Source of the DNA: JAGOZV01 sp964346445
GTDB lineage: Bacteria > Patescibacteriota > Saccharimonadia > Saccharimonadales > Saccharimonadaceae
Direction: 5' to 3'
NCBI GenBank assembly: GCA_964346445.1
Contig: CAYFUI010000002.1
Span: 1-49,414 of the forward strand
Length of the DNA: 49,414 bases
Part shown: one piece after another, positions 42,591 to 49,414 of the stretch
How the letters are laid out: every line of letters starts with the position of its first letter
Position numbering within the stretch: the first letter of the stretch is position 1
The notes under the pieces: generated by a model
The model's input: only the letters and a program-made list of their open reading frames with translations
Told to the model about the DNA's origin: nothing
Database searches by the model: none
Translations under genes and position numbers: made by a program

Positions 42591-44651
42591 ATGACACCAC
42601 AATTAAGCTTAAATAAAATAAAGGGCGTTGGCCCAGTTTTGGATAAGCAATTTAAAGCAGCTGGGTTGGAAACAGTAGCCGATCTTGCTTATTTTTTCCC
42701 ACGACGGTACGAAGATTATTCAAATACGCGTAGTATTAAAGATATTGAGCCAGGACGGGTAACCTTAAAGGCGGATGTAGAGCAGGTTACGACCAAAAGG
42801 ATGCGCCGCAATATGCATTTAACCACTGCTGTGCTTAATGATTCAACCGGTAAGATACAAGCCGTTTGGTTTAACCAGCCATATCGGGCACAGCAGCTTA
42901 AGCAGGGAGGCCCTTTTTTCTTTACCGGTAATTATGAATTTAAATATAACCGTTTCCAATTAACCAGCCCTAGTGTAGAACAAGCTAAAGAGCATATGGA
43001 TAATCTAGATAAGCTAGTGCCTATTTACTCAAAGCCTTCAGGTTTAAAAACCCAGTACGTACGTAAAACATTGGAGAATATGAGAACAGCCTTTTCTACT
43101 TGGCCTGAGGAGTTGCCAAAAAGTGTCGTAGAAAGCGCCCGTTTAATTTCCTTAGGGGCGGCGCTGGAGAAGATTCACTTTCCGGCTAGTCCGCTAGATG
43201 CTCAGGTGGCTCGGGAGCGCTTGGCTTTTCAAGAATTATTTGAATTAATTCTTGCTAGTCAATTAAACAAACATGACAACCATAAGTTAAAGGGGTGGCA
43301 AGTACCATTTAATAAAGAGGCGGTTTTAGGTATGGTTAAGCAGTTGCCATTTAAATTAACACCTGGACAAAGAATTGCTGCCTGGGAAATTATTCAAGAT
43401 TTTGCCAAGCCATTCCCTATGAACCGCTTATTGCAGGGTGATGTTGGCTCTGGAAAAACCGTGGTAGCCGGTATAGCCGCTACGCAGGCGGCCGCTAGTG
43501 ACCTGCAAACCGCTATCTTAGCCCCTACAGATATTCTAGCTACCCAGCATGCCCAAACACTTCAACAATTATTAAAGCCGATTGGGGTGAATGTAGGGTT
43601 GCTAACTGGTCGTGTAAAAGGTGAGGCGAGAAAGGTGCTTTACCAGCAAATTAAAGATGGTCACGCACAGGTAGTAGTAGGGACACATGCACTCCTTCAA
43701 GAGGGTTTAACCTTTAAACAACTAGGCTTGGTAGTGGTGGATGAGCAGCATCGTTTTGGGGTAAAGCAGCGGCAAGAGCTACTTAATAAATCTAAGCACT
43801 TGCCACACCTGTTAACCATGACGGCCACTCCCATTCCGCGTAGTTTAGCTTTAACAGTATACGGCGAACTAGAGGTGAGCATTCTCCCAGAATTACCTGG
43901 GGGACGGCTACCGATAAAGACTAAAATTTGGTCTCCGAGTAGCCCTGAAGACCTCTTTAATACTGTTAGAAAAGAATTGCAGGCTGGGCGCCAGGCGTAT
44001 TATATTTGTAACTTAATTGAAGAAACAAATACTAGTAGCCCGAACCATGAGGCTGGTGAAGAAATTGAGATAAAGAATGTGGAAAAGCAGTATAAGCTAT
44101 TAAAGAGTAAATATTTTAAAGATTATACAGTAGGTATGTTGCACGGAAAAATGAAGCCCAAAGAAAAACAGGCTGTGATGGATAGTTTTTCAAAGGGTGA
44201 TATAAACATTCTAGTAAGTACGACAGTTGTAGAGGTGGGTGTGGACGTGCCTAATGCTTCTACTATCGTCATAGAGAATGCCGACCGTTTTGGTTTAGCG
44301 CAACTGCACCAATTACGCGGAAGGGTTGGCAGGGGAAAGTATCAAAGCTATGCCCATTTAATAAATTCAGACAGTGGGCACCCCACCCAGCGCTTACGTG
44401 AGCTTGAAAAAAGTAATGATGGGTTTTATTTGGCCGAAGCAGACCTGCGGCTGCGAGGACCGGGTGAGATTTATGGGAAAAGCCAGCATGGCGCCCTTAA
44501 TTTAAAAATAGCCACCTTGGCTAATAGTAAAGAGATAAATAAAGCTAAAAACCAGGCGCTTAGGTTTATTAAGAGTGGTGAAAAACTGGCGGATTACCCA
44601 CAATTAGCCCAAAAAATAAAAAAATATCAGCGTATTACAACGCTGAACTAA
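42591..44651 (+). CDS. recG: ATP-dependent DNA helicase RecG
   Basis: A 686-residue branch-migration helicase that processes stalled forks and Holliday junctions. It has an N-terminal wedge/OB domain (about 60-160), Walker A GDVGSGKT (283-290), the DEQH box followed by RFG, TATPIPR, and the C-terminal helicase domain with QLRGRVGRG. The length is normal. ATG follows tyrS with 6 bases between and no Shine-Dalgarno, so translation may depend on upstream ribosomes. Confidence 0.97.
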   Translation: MTPQLSLNKIKGVGPVLDKQFKAAGLETVADLAYFFPRRYEDYSNTRSIKDIEPGRVTLKADVEQVTTKRMRRNMHLTTAVLNDSTGKIQAVWFNQPYRAQQLKQGGPFFFTGNYEFKYNRFQLTSPSVEQAKEHMDNLDKLVPIYSKPSGLKTQYVRKTLENMRTAFSTWPEELPKSVVESARLISLGAALEKIHFPASPLDAQVARERLAFQELFELILASQLNKHDNHKLKGWQVPFNKEAVLGMVKQLPFKLTPGQRIAAWEIIQDFAKPFPMNRLLQGDVGSGKTVVAGIAATQAAASDLQTAILAPTDILATQHAQTLQQLLKPIGVNVGLLTGRVKGEARKVLYQQIKDGHAQVVVGTHALLQEGLTFKQLGLVVVDEQHRFGVKQRQELLNKSKHLPHLLTMTATPIPRSLALTVYGELEVSILPELPGGRLPIKTKIWSPSSPEDLFNTVRKELQAGRQAYYICNLIEETNTSSPNHEAGEEIEIKNVEKQYKLLKSKYFKDYTVGMLHGKMKPKEKQAVMDSFSKGDINILVSTTVVEVGVDVPNASTIVIENADRFGLAQLHQLRGRVGRGKYQSYAHLINSDSGHPTQRLRELEKSNDGFYLAEADLRLRGPGEIYGKSQHGALNLKIATLANSKEINKAKNQALRFIKSGEKLADYPQLAQKIKKYQRITTLN

Positions 44652-44789
44652 ACATAATCGCTACCTAAAAATAAACTGCATTCATTGAAAAACTGACAAA
44701 CAAGACTAGCTTAAAGTACTGCCACTTACGTGTACTTATTGCGTAGATGGCTCCGCTGTAAGACCAGCAAGGTCAGCTTTTCGTTTGGT

Positions 44790-45125
44790 CTAAGCGACCG
44801 GTTGGGCGGCTGGCACATTCATATTTAGCCGCTCAAGGATGACATCAACCTTGTCATGGACCGCTTCGGTGCCGTAAATTGAGATGTTGGCAACCGTACA
44901 GTCGTTACCCACTTCGAATCTTATCATCATGTCGAAATCTAGCTTCTCATGGTAGAGTGCCGCCAGAAACTGGTAAAGCGAGTTAGGTAAGCTGGCGCTT
45001 TCTACGGCCGCCTGCATGCCCTCTTCATTGATACTGCTAAAAAATAGTGTTCTTTCTCGCTCTTCCGAAATAATGACTTGCACCACACGTCGCTTAACAG
45101 GCAGGATGCCCATATCTCTATTCAT
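44790..45125 (-). CDS. orphan protein of unknown function, 111 aa
   Basis: I do not recognise it. It is a soluble, acidic 111-residue protein with alternating strand-like and helix-like segments and one cysteine. AGGAGGT lies 5 bases before ATG and forms part of a small hairpin (GTACC/GGTAC) that could mask the site. A near-consensus promoter (TTGACT, 17 bp, TATAAT) lies about 110 bases upstream, giving a long leader. TTA is used for 1 of 9 leucines, unlike housekeeping neighbours. It shares this style with the orphans at 3721 and 7797. Confidence 0.75.
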   Translation of the reverse strand: MNRDMGILPVKRRVVQVIISEERERTLFFSSINEEGMQAAVESASLPNSLYQFLAALYHEKLDFDMMIRFEVGNDCTVANISIYGTEAVHDKVDVILERLNMNVPAAQPVA

Positions 45126-45128
45126 GCT

Positions 45129-45142
45129 GTACCTCCTGGTAC
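45129..45142 (-). promoter_or_regulatory. small hairpin enclosing the Shine-Dalgarno of the 111-aa orphan
   Basis: On the minus strand GTACC-AGGA-GGTAC: a 5-bp stem whose loop and right arm contain AGGAGGT. It is short and would be only marginally stable. Confidence 0.4.
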
Positions 45143-45237
45143 TAGTTTGTTTGTCAGGTTCATGCTTTCACACTTTTAGTTTAGCTACACTTTTGCAGTG
45201 CCAACAGTTACTAATTAGCGTATAAAAACACCACTAT

Positions 45238-45266
45238 ATTATAGCAAATTAACCCTTAAAAGTCAA
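45238..45266 (-). promoter_or_regulatory. promoter of the 111-aa orphan gene
   Basis: On the minus strand TTGACT (45266-45261), 17 bp, TATAAT (45243-45238). It is one of the best matches to consensus in the window and predicts a leader of about 105 bases. Confidence 0.8.
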
Positions 45267-45267
45267 G

Positions 45268-45882
45268 TTAGGTGTTTTGAAGTGCCTGAACTGCTGCATA
45301 AAGCACAATGCCACTAGCCACACCAACGTTTACCGAGCGCGTACTACCATACTGCTCTATATAAACCGTATCTTTAACCTTGGTTAAAATTTCTTTACTT
45401 AAACCGGGCCCTTCGGCGCCAAAAATTAATACAGTGTTTGGTTTAAATTCAAAATTATTCACTTTTTTTGCTGTTGGGATATTATCAACCGCTACTAGGC
45501 GCTGCCCTTTGGTGGCTGCCAGGAAGGTGGCAGTGGTGTCGTGGTGGAGTACTTCAAGGTAGCGGTCGGTTACCATGGCACCGCGGCGGTTCCATTGTTT
45601 TTTACCAATTATATGCACAGTTTTAACATTAAAGGCGTTGGCGTTACGTACAATGGTGCCAATATTAAAATCGTATTGAATATTCTCTATAGCCACTGCC
45701 AATGGGAAAGCCGTTTTTTGCAGATCCTCTTTTATGTATTCACGTTTTAAGTAACGGTACTTATCGACAACATTTCGGCTATCGCCTGCCTGCAGTAGCT
45801 GGGGATCGTAATGTGAACCTACTGGCCAAGGCAAAGGATGGGGTGGAACCCCATTATTTATTTTAATTTTTTTATCAATCAT
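45268..45882 (-). CDS. TrmH family RNA 2'-O-methyltransferase
   Basis: A 204-residue SPOUT methyltransferase with motif 1 NIGTIVRNANAF, motif 2 FGAEGPGLS and motif 3 STRSVNVGVASGI. It transfers methyl from S-adenosylmethionine to a ribose of tRNA or rRNA. The open frame extends 32 codons upstream to 45978, but those codons are translated tRNA-Leu, so ATG at 45882 is the start. It begins 17 bases after the CCA end of that tRNA and has no promoter of its own that I can see, so it is probably co-transcribed with the tRNA and released by tRNA 3' processing. Confidence 0.92.
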   Translation of the reverse strand: MIDKKIKINNGVPPHPLPWPVGSHYDPQLLQAGDSRNVVDKYRYLKREYIKEDLQKTAFPLAVAIENIQYDFNIGTIVRNANAFNVKTVHIIGKKQWNRRGAMVTDRYLEVLHHDTTATFLAATKGQRLVAVDNIPTAKKVNNFEFKPNTVLIFGAEGPGLSKEILTKVKDTVYIEQYGSTRSVNVGVASGIVLYAAVQALQNT

Positions 45883-45899
45883 CAGGTAAAAATAAGTTT

Positions 45900-45984
45900 T
45901 GGTGCGCGAGAAAGGACTTGAACCTTCACGCCGTGAGGCACTAGTTCCTAAGACTAGCGTGTCTACCAATTCCACCACTCGCGC
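45900..45984 (-). tRNA. tRNA-Leu(UAG), CCA encoded
   Basis: An 85-nt class II tRNA. The acceptor GCGCGAG pairs with CTCGCGC; discriminator A and CCA are encoded. The D arm has GG at the conserved position (AATTGGTAGA), the anticodon stem CTAGT/ACTAG closes the loop CTTAGGA with anticodon TAG, the long variable arm GCC-TCAC-GGC follows, and the T arm is GAAGG-TTCAAGT-CCTTT. It reads CUN leucine codons. Confidence 0.96.
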
Positions 45985-46022
45985 ATCAGTTTTTAATAGG
46001 TAAACATGTTACCACTGGTGTA

Positions 46023-46052
46023 ATTATAACAAACTATAAAGGGTGGTACAAT
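46023..46052. promoter_or_regulatory. interlocked divergent promoters of tRNA-Leu and FMN reductase
   Basis: Leftward: TTGTAC (minus strand, 46051-46046), 17 bp, TATAAT (46028-46023), about 35 bases before the mature tRNA 5' end. Rightward: TACAAT at 46047-46052, which overlaps the leftward -35, with TTATAA 17 bp upstream overlapping the leftward -10. The same 30 bp thus encode two opposed promoters. Confidence 0.65.
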
Positions 46053-46086
46053 AGAAATATTAGCTTAGTAATAATAGGAGGATAAG

Positions 46087-46635
46087 ATGTCTGCAGGTGA
46101 AACGGGATATATTTTAATTGTTACAGGCAGTGTGCGGCCAAATAGTGTCAATGAAAAGATTGTTGAAGCAGTCACTAATTCTTTAGAGGTTATAAATGTG
46201 CCTATGCGGATTGCCAGCCTTAAAGTGCTTAATTTGCCATTTTTTAACGATGAATACAGCCCACTTAATCCAAAATTTAACCCGGAAGATAAAAATGTTC
46301 TTAAATGGACGCAGTACGTAGCAGAGGCTGCTAAAATTATTTTTATTATGCCAGAGTATAACCATACAATTACCCCCGTCCAGCTTAATGCCATAGACTG
46401 GGTTGGCAAAGAGTGGAAAGATAAGCCTGTAGCATTTGTCAGCTACGGCTGGGCTGGTGGCAAAAGAGCTGTCGCTACCGCCCATGAAGTACTGCTTACT
46501 ACCCTAAAGGCAAAAGAGATTGCACCACCTGTTCACCTTTTCTTTGAGGAAGATTTGAACACTGACGGTAGTTTTATTGAAGAAGAAAAAGTACGTAAAA
46601 AAATAGCCCAATTAACCAACGTTTTGACGCAATAA
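46087..46635 (+). CDS. NAD(P)H-dependent FMN reductase family protein
   Basis: A 182-residue flavodoxin-like protein. It has the phosphate-binding GSVRPNSVNEKI near the N-terminus and MPEYNHTITPVQLNAIDW, the family's conserved PEYN...NAID motif. Such enzymes reduce quinones or azo compounds, or supply reduced flavin; the substrate is unknown. AGGAGG lies 6 bases before ATG. It is probably followed in the same direction by the FAD oxidoreductase gene. Confidence 0.93.
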   Translation: MSAGETGYILIVTGSVRPNSVNEKIVEAVTNSLEVINVPMRIASLKVLNLPFFNDEYSPLNPKFNPEDKNVLKWTQYVAEAAKIIFIMPEYNHTITPVQLNAIDWVGKEWKDKPVAFVSYGWAGGKRAVATAHEVLLTTLKAKEIAPPVHLFFEEDLNTDGSFIEEEKVRKKIAQLTNVLTQ

Positions 46636-46693
46636 TTTTAGCCATAAGGGTTGTTGTGATATGATAGTAGCATAACAAAATAGGGGTTAAAGA

Positions 46694-48289
46694 GTGAGTA
46701 AAATATCTGAGTATTTAAACGAACACTTGCTAGGGGAAGTTTCCGTTAGCGATAATATCAAAAAGAGCTTTTCTGAAGATGAAAGTATTCTACTACTGCC
46801 GCCAGACATGGTGGTATTGCCGCGCGTAACAAACGATATTAGGAAAATTGCCCGTTTTGCTTGGCAATTGGCAGAAAAAGAACGGCCCGTCTCCTTAACG
46901 CCACGGGGCGATGGCTACGGTGTTAGCGGTGGCGCTATTAGTCGCGGTATTATTATCGATGTTTCTACATACCTTAACAAAATCCTTTACATTAGCCCTA
47001 AGGGTAAGAACCGCCTAGTCCATGTGCAGGCTGGTGTTTCTATGGACACTTTAAATACCACTTTAGCCACCCAGGGCTTAACTATTCATGCTGGTCCTAA
47101 CGACCAAAGCACCGTAGGGGGAGTAATTGCTGAAAATGGCCAATCTCCTTATGAAGGCCGCTACGGCTACCTAACAGAATACCTTGAGCGCCTAGAGGTT
47201 GTTCTAGCTAGCGGCGATATTATAGAAACCGGGCGTTTAACCCGTCGTGAGACATCACAAAAAAAGGCACTAGCCACTTTAGAGGGCGAGATTTACCGCG
47301 GTCTTGACCAAATAATAGATGAAAATGAAGAATTGATAGCCGGCTTACCAGCCGTAGCCATGGCTGGCTATAATGGCATTAAGGATGTGCGGAAAAAGGA
47401 CGGCTCTATGGACTTAACGCCACTTTTTGTTGCTAGCCAAGGTACACTAGGTATCATCACTGAAGCGGTCTTCAACACCCTACCCTTAACTGTTAGTGAC
47501 CAAATGGCGGTGGTGTCCTTTGCTAATAAAGATATAGCTTTTGATGCTTTAGACCAACTACAGCAATTAGAGCCAGCGCGCCTAGAGTATCTTGACGGTG
47601 AATTATTTAGAGAAGCTAAAACCCACGGCAAGAACTACGGTTTATTTGACGAAGCAACTGTTCAGTCAGTCATATTTATAGCGTTTGATGATAGTAGTGA
47701 GCGGACGAAGCGCCGAAAAATGAAAAAACTATTAAAAACTGTAGAAAAAATTTCACCAGATGCCAGTACTTTCACCAGTGAGGACCATACTTTAGAAACG
47801 CTCCTAGCTGTGCCAGATGTTTGGACCATCCTTACATTGCCTTTATCAAAAACCAAGACAAGCCCAGACATTTTAAGTGGCGCTTTAATACCACAAGAAG
47901 GGCGCGTCCAAACTATTAGCGAAATTAGGGAGTTGGGCCAAAAACTTGCCATTGACCTGCCCGTGTCTATAGATTGGCTAAGTGGGCGGACAAAAGTTCT
48001 TACCAGTTTAAACCTAACCGTTGTTGGTGATAGGCAGAAGTCACTCAAACTAATTAAAGACTACACCAACCTTGTATTGATGCGTGGCGGTATAGTGCGC
48101 CCAGAAGGTCGTTTAGGCGCCTTTGCGTATTACGACCAGCTAGACCAACCAACTATAGACCTCTACACCCAAATAAAAGCCGTGTTTGACCCCTTAAATG
48201 TGTTAAATAATGATGCTAAAATTCCTATGGACGTGCGTAAGGTGGCGGCTAACATTAACCCTAAGTTTACCGGTAACCCATTCCGGTAA
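46694..48289 (+). CDS. FAD-binding oxidoreductase (PCMH/GlcD-like)
   Basis: A 531-residue protein with a p-cresol methylhydroxylase-type FAD domain (about 35-260). Visible are LTPRGDGYGVSGGA, IIIDVSTYLNKI, VQAGVSMDTLN and GPNDQSTVGGVIAENG, followed by a C-terminal FAD-oxidase-like domain ending with a FDPLNVLNNDAKI motif near residue 500. This is typical of D-lactate/glycolate dehydrogenase relatives; the substrate is unknown. It uses a GTG start with a weak AGGGG upstream and a TATGAT -10 about 30 bases upstream. Confidence 0.9.
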   Translation: MSKISEYLNEHLLGEVSVSDNIKKSFSEDESILLLPPDMVVLPRVTNDIRKIARFAWQLAEKERPVSLTPRGDGYGVSGGAISRGIIIDVSTYLNKILYISPKGKNRLVHVQAGVSMDTLNTTLATQGLTIHAGPNDQSTVGGVIAENGQSPYEGRYGYLTEYLERLEVVLASGDIIETGRLTRRETSQKKALATLEGEIYRGLDQIIDENEELIAGLPAVAMAGYNGIKDVRKKDGSMDLTPLFVASQGTLGIITEAVFNTLPLTVSDQMAVVSFANKDIAFDALDQLQQLEPARLEYLDGELFREAKTHGKNYGLFDEATVQSVIFIAFDDSSERTKRRKMKKLLKTVEKISPDASTFTSEDHTLETLLAVPDVWTILTLPLSKTKTSPDILSGALIPQEGRVQTISEIRELGQKLAIDLPVSIDWLSGRTKVLTSLNLTVVGDRQKSLKLIKDYTNLVLMRGGIVRPEGRLGAFAYYDQLDQPTIDLYTQIKAVFDPLNVLNNDAKIPMDVRKVAANINPKFTGNPFR

Positions 48290-48301
48290 AAATAAACATT
48301 T

Positions 48302-48844
48302 ATGAGAGTAAGAATAGTCAGCGGCGAATATGGTGGGCGCTTTATTAACGCCCCTAATAATAAAACAACCCACCCAGCCAGCGAGCGGATGCGTAGCGCA
48401 GTATTTAACACACTGAGTGAACGCTTACCTAATTCGCAGGTGTTAGACGCTTTTGCGGGAAGTGGCGCATTTGGTTTAGAGGCGCTAAGCCGTGGGGCAG
48501 CTTTTGCTACTTTTATTGAAAAAGACCGTGTAGCTAATAAAATTATTAGCGAAAACATTGCTAGCCTGGGAGTGGGGCAGCAGTGTAAAAATATTAAAGC
48601 CGGTGTGGCTGCTTGGAGCGAAAACAACCCAGATAAAACCTACGACATTATCTTTGCGGACCCGCCATACCATGATATGCAGTTATCCACAGTTAGTAGG
48701 TTATTTTCTCATTTAAAAAATAATGGGGTTATGGTACTATCGCATATAGGTAGTAGTGAGGTGCTAAAACCTAAAAACATTGTTGTGGTGGACAATCGTA
48801 GTTATGGCAATGCCCACCTCACTTACTACCGCAAAGTTGAATAA
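48302..48844 (+). CDS. rsmD: 16S rRNA (guanine966-N2)-methyltransferase RsmD
   Basis: A 180-residue Rossmann-fold methyltransferase acting on 16S rRNA during 30S assembly. It has RIVSGEYGGR, the PASERMRSAVFN motif, the SAM-binding VLDAFAGSGAFGLEALSRGA and the catalytic ADPPYHD. The length is typical. It starts 12 bases after the oxidoreductase stop and is followed at once by a terminator. Confidence 0.95.
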   Translation: MRVRIVSGEYGGRFINAPNNKTTHPASERMRSAVFNTLSERLPNSQVLDAFAGSGAFGLEALSRGAAFATFIEKDRVANKIISENIASLGVGQQCKNIKAGVAAWSENNPDKTYDIIFADPPYHDMQLSTVSRLFSHLKNNGVMVLSHIGSSEVLKPKNIVVVDNRSYGNAHLTYYRKVE

Positions 48845-48862
48845 GAGCAGTAGCTCTTTTTT
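48843..48862 (+). terminator. intrinsic terminator after rsmD
   Basis: AAGAGC (48843-48848), loop AGTA, GCTCTT (48853-48858), with a T-run to 48862. The 5' arm starts in the rsmD stop codon. Confidence 0.8.
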
Positions 48863-48942
48863 GTTTTGCTTACAAACCCCTACAACAGTTAGAATCTGAA
48901 ACCAGCTATTGTTTAAGTAGTATGTAAAGGAGCATAAAACAG

Positions 48943-48981
48943 TTAAAAAGTGGGCTACATGTAAGAGACCCCACTTTTTAA
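48943..48981. repeat. 12-bp perfect inverted repeat upstream of hisS
   Basis: TTAAAAAGTGGG (48943-48954) and CCCACTTTTTAA (48970-48981) flank a 15-base loop that itself contains the palindrome TACATGTA (48956-48963). The T-run in the right arm and a following GTTTTT resemble a second rightward terminator, or the end of an unrecognised small RNA. No gene is visible in 48863-49077. Confidence 0.6.
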
Positions 48982-49064
48982 TGTTTTTACACCAAGGTGG
49001 TCCAGCCGCCCATATCCACTTACACCCGTACCTACTAGACAGCCACGCATTCAACAAGGTGGTG

Positions 49065-49070
49065 TATAAT
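49065..49070 (+). promoter_or_regulatory. -10 element, leaderless promoter of hisS
   Basis: TATAAT ends 7 bases before the ATG at 49078, with no Shine-Dalgarno between. Confidence 0.6.
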
Positions 49071-49077
49071 TAACATT

Positions 49078-49414
49078 ATGACTTTAGATAAAAATTCTTA
49101 TAAAGGCACTAAGGACTATTACCCTGAAGATAAGGCCATTCAAAATTATATATTTAATACATGGCGGCATGTTGTGGACAGCTATGGTTATCAAGAGTAT
49201 GCCACCCCGCTTATAGAGCCAATCGGCTTATATTTAGCAAAGAGTGGGACAGAGCTAGCCAGCGAGCAAGCCTACGCCTTTACTGACAAGGGCGGAAGAA
49301 CGGTAGCAATTCGGCCCGAGGCTACTCCTAGCGTAAGCCGGCTATTGGCTGCCAGGCAACAGGAGTTTGCTTATCCAGCACGTCTTTTTAGTATTGCAAA
49401 TTATATGCGTTACG
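49078..49414 (+). CDS. hisS: histidyl-tRNA synthetase, 5' part (runs off window)
   Basis: Open to the window end, 112 codons seen. It begins with the GTKDYYPED-type N-terminus of HisRS (GT..D), has EYATPLIEP, and motif 2 RPEATPSVSR followed by PARLFSIANYMRY. The RPE-x-TPS form is closer to the RPEMTPS version of archaeal-type HisRS than to the bacterial RPEGTA. It is a class II synthetase charging tRNA-His. Confidence 0.9.
   Translation, partial: MTLDKNSYKGTKDYYPEDKAIQNYIFNTWRHVVDSYGYQEYATPLIEPIGLYLAKSGTELASEQAYAFTDKGGRTVAIRPEATPSVSRLLAARQQEFAYPARLFSIANYMRY

Noticed and set aside
45883..45978. N-terminal extension of the TrmH-type methyltransferase
   Set aside because: The 32 extra residues, including GTSASRREGSSPF, are the translation of the tRNA-Leu gene, a known artefact; ATG at 45882 is used.
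48863..49077. T-box riboswitch before hisS
   Set aside because: No T-box consensus or specifier stem is visible, and the hisS promoter sits immediately before the start codon, leaving no leader for a riboswitch.
1..49414. CRISPR array, insertion sequence or integrase
   Set aside because: No regularly spaced repeats, transposase-like proteins or paired terminal repeats were seen; the only long direct repeat is the assembly artefact at 15282-15491.

Overview
The window reads as a compact, mostly housekeeping stretch of a small bacterial genome, most likely a Candidatus Saccharibacteria (TM7) or close Patescibacteria/CPR chromosome. This is an inference from gene content and style: short intergenic gaps, A+T-leaning DNA, standard code (TGA ends pheS and clpC, so not the Gracilibacteria code), a YtxG/YtxH-like membrane cassette, a stand-alone PilB ATPase, a membrane-anchored HNH nuclease and many lineage-looking orphan membrane proteins. 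No transposon, prophage, CRISPR array or plasmid replication gene is visible.

Layout. 0.1-1.7 kb: Y-family translesion polymerase translationally coupled to a small upstream protein. 2-8.2 kb: DUF2130 protein, orphan and membrane proteins, a Clp AAA+ ATPase with a McsA-like zinc finger, and an orphan gene. 8.3-16.8 kb: rmuC, an aquaporin, an alpha/beta hydrolase, pheS-pheT, an FKBP-type PPIase (crossed by an artificial scaffold gap) and trxB. 16.8-25.1 kb: PLD-like protein, ppa, a short bifunctional (p)ppGpp synthetase/hydrolase, three small membrane-associated proteins, dnaE and a SpoU methyltransferase. 25.2-31.5 kb: PilB ATPase, rplS, an RNase HII-YraN fusion, an M1 aminopeptidase and a membrane-anchored HNH nuclease. 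31.6-38.6 kb: nusA, clpC, a membrane-anchored candidate metalloprotease, radA and a PIN-TRAM protein. 38.6-49.4 kb: class A PBP, tyrS, recG, an orphan, tRNA-Leu(UAG) with a TrmH-type methyltransferase, an FMN reductase, a FAD oxidoreductase, rsmD and the 5' part of hisS.

Regulation stands out more than gene content. About a dozen genes have a TATAAT-like -10 hexamer ending only 6-8 bases before the start codon, implying leaderless mRNAs, while others have promoters 20-110 bases upstream and a clear Shine-Dalgarno. clpC carries a near-perfect CIRCE (HrcA) operator over its -35. nusA has a small hairpin plus T-run between promoter and ribosome binding site, an apparent attenuator. Two divergent gene pairs share overlapping promoter elements.

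The genes cover translation (pheST, tyrS, hisS, tRNA-Leu, L19, RNA methyltransferases), DNA replication and repair (dnaE, Y-family polymerase, recG, radA, rmuC, RNase HII), protein quality control (two Clp ATPases, FKBP, TrxB), cell-wall synthesis, and surface or uptake functions (PilB, HNH nuclease, metalloproteases, aquaporin) that would suit a host-dependent scavenger. No wholly new multi-gene system is evident; the best candidates for new biology are the leaderless-promoter architecture, the Clp pair, the metalloprotease at 35.3 kb, the nusA attenuator and the three orphan genes with unusual codon use.
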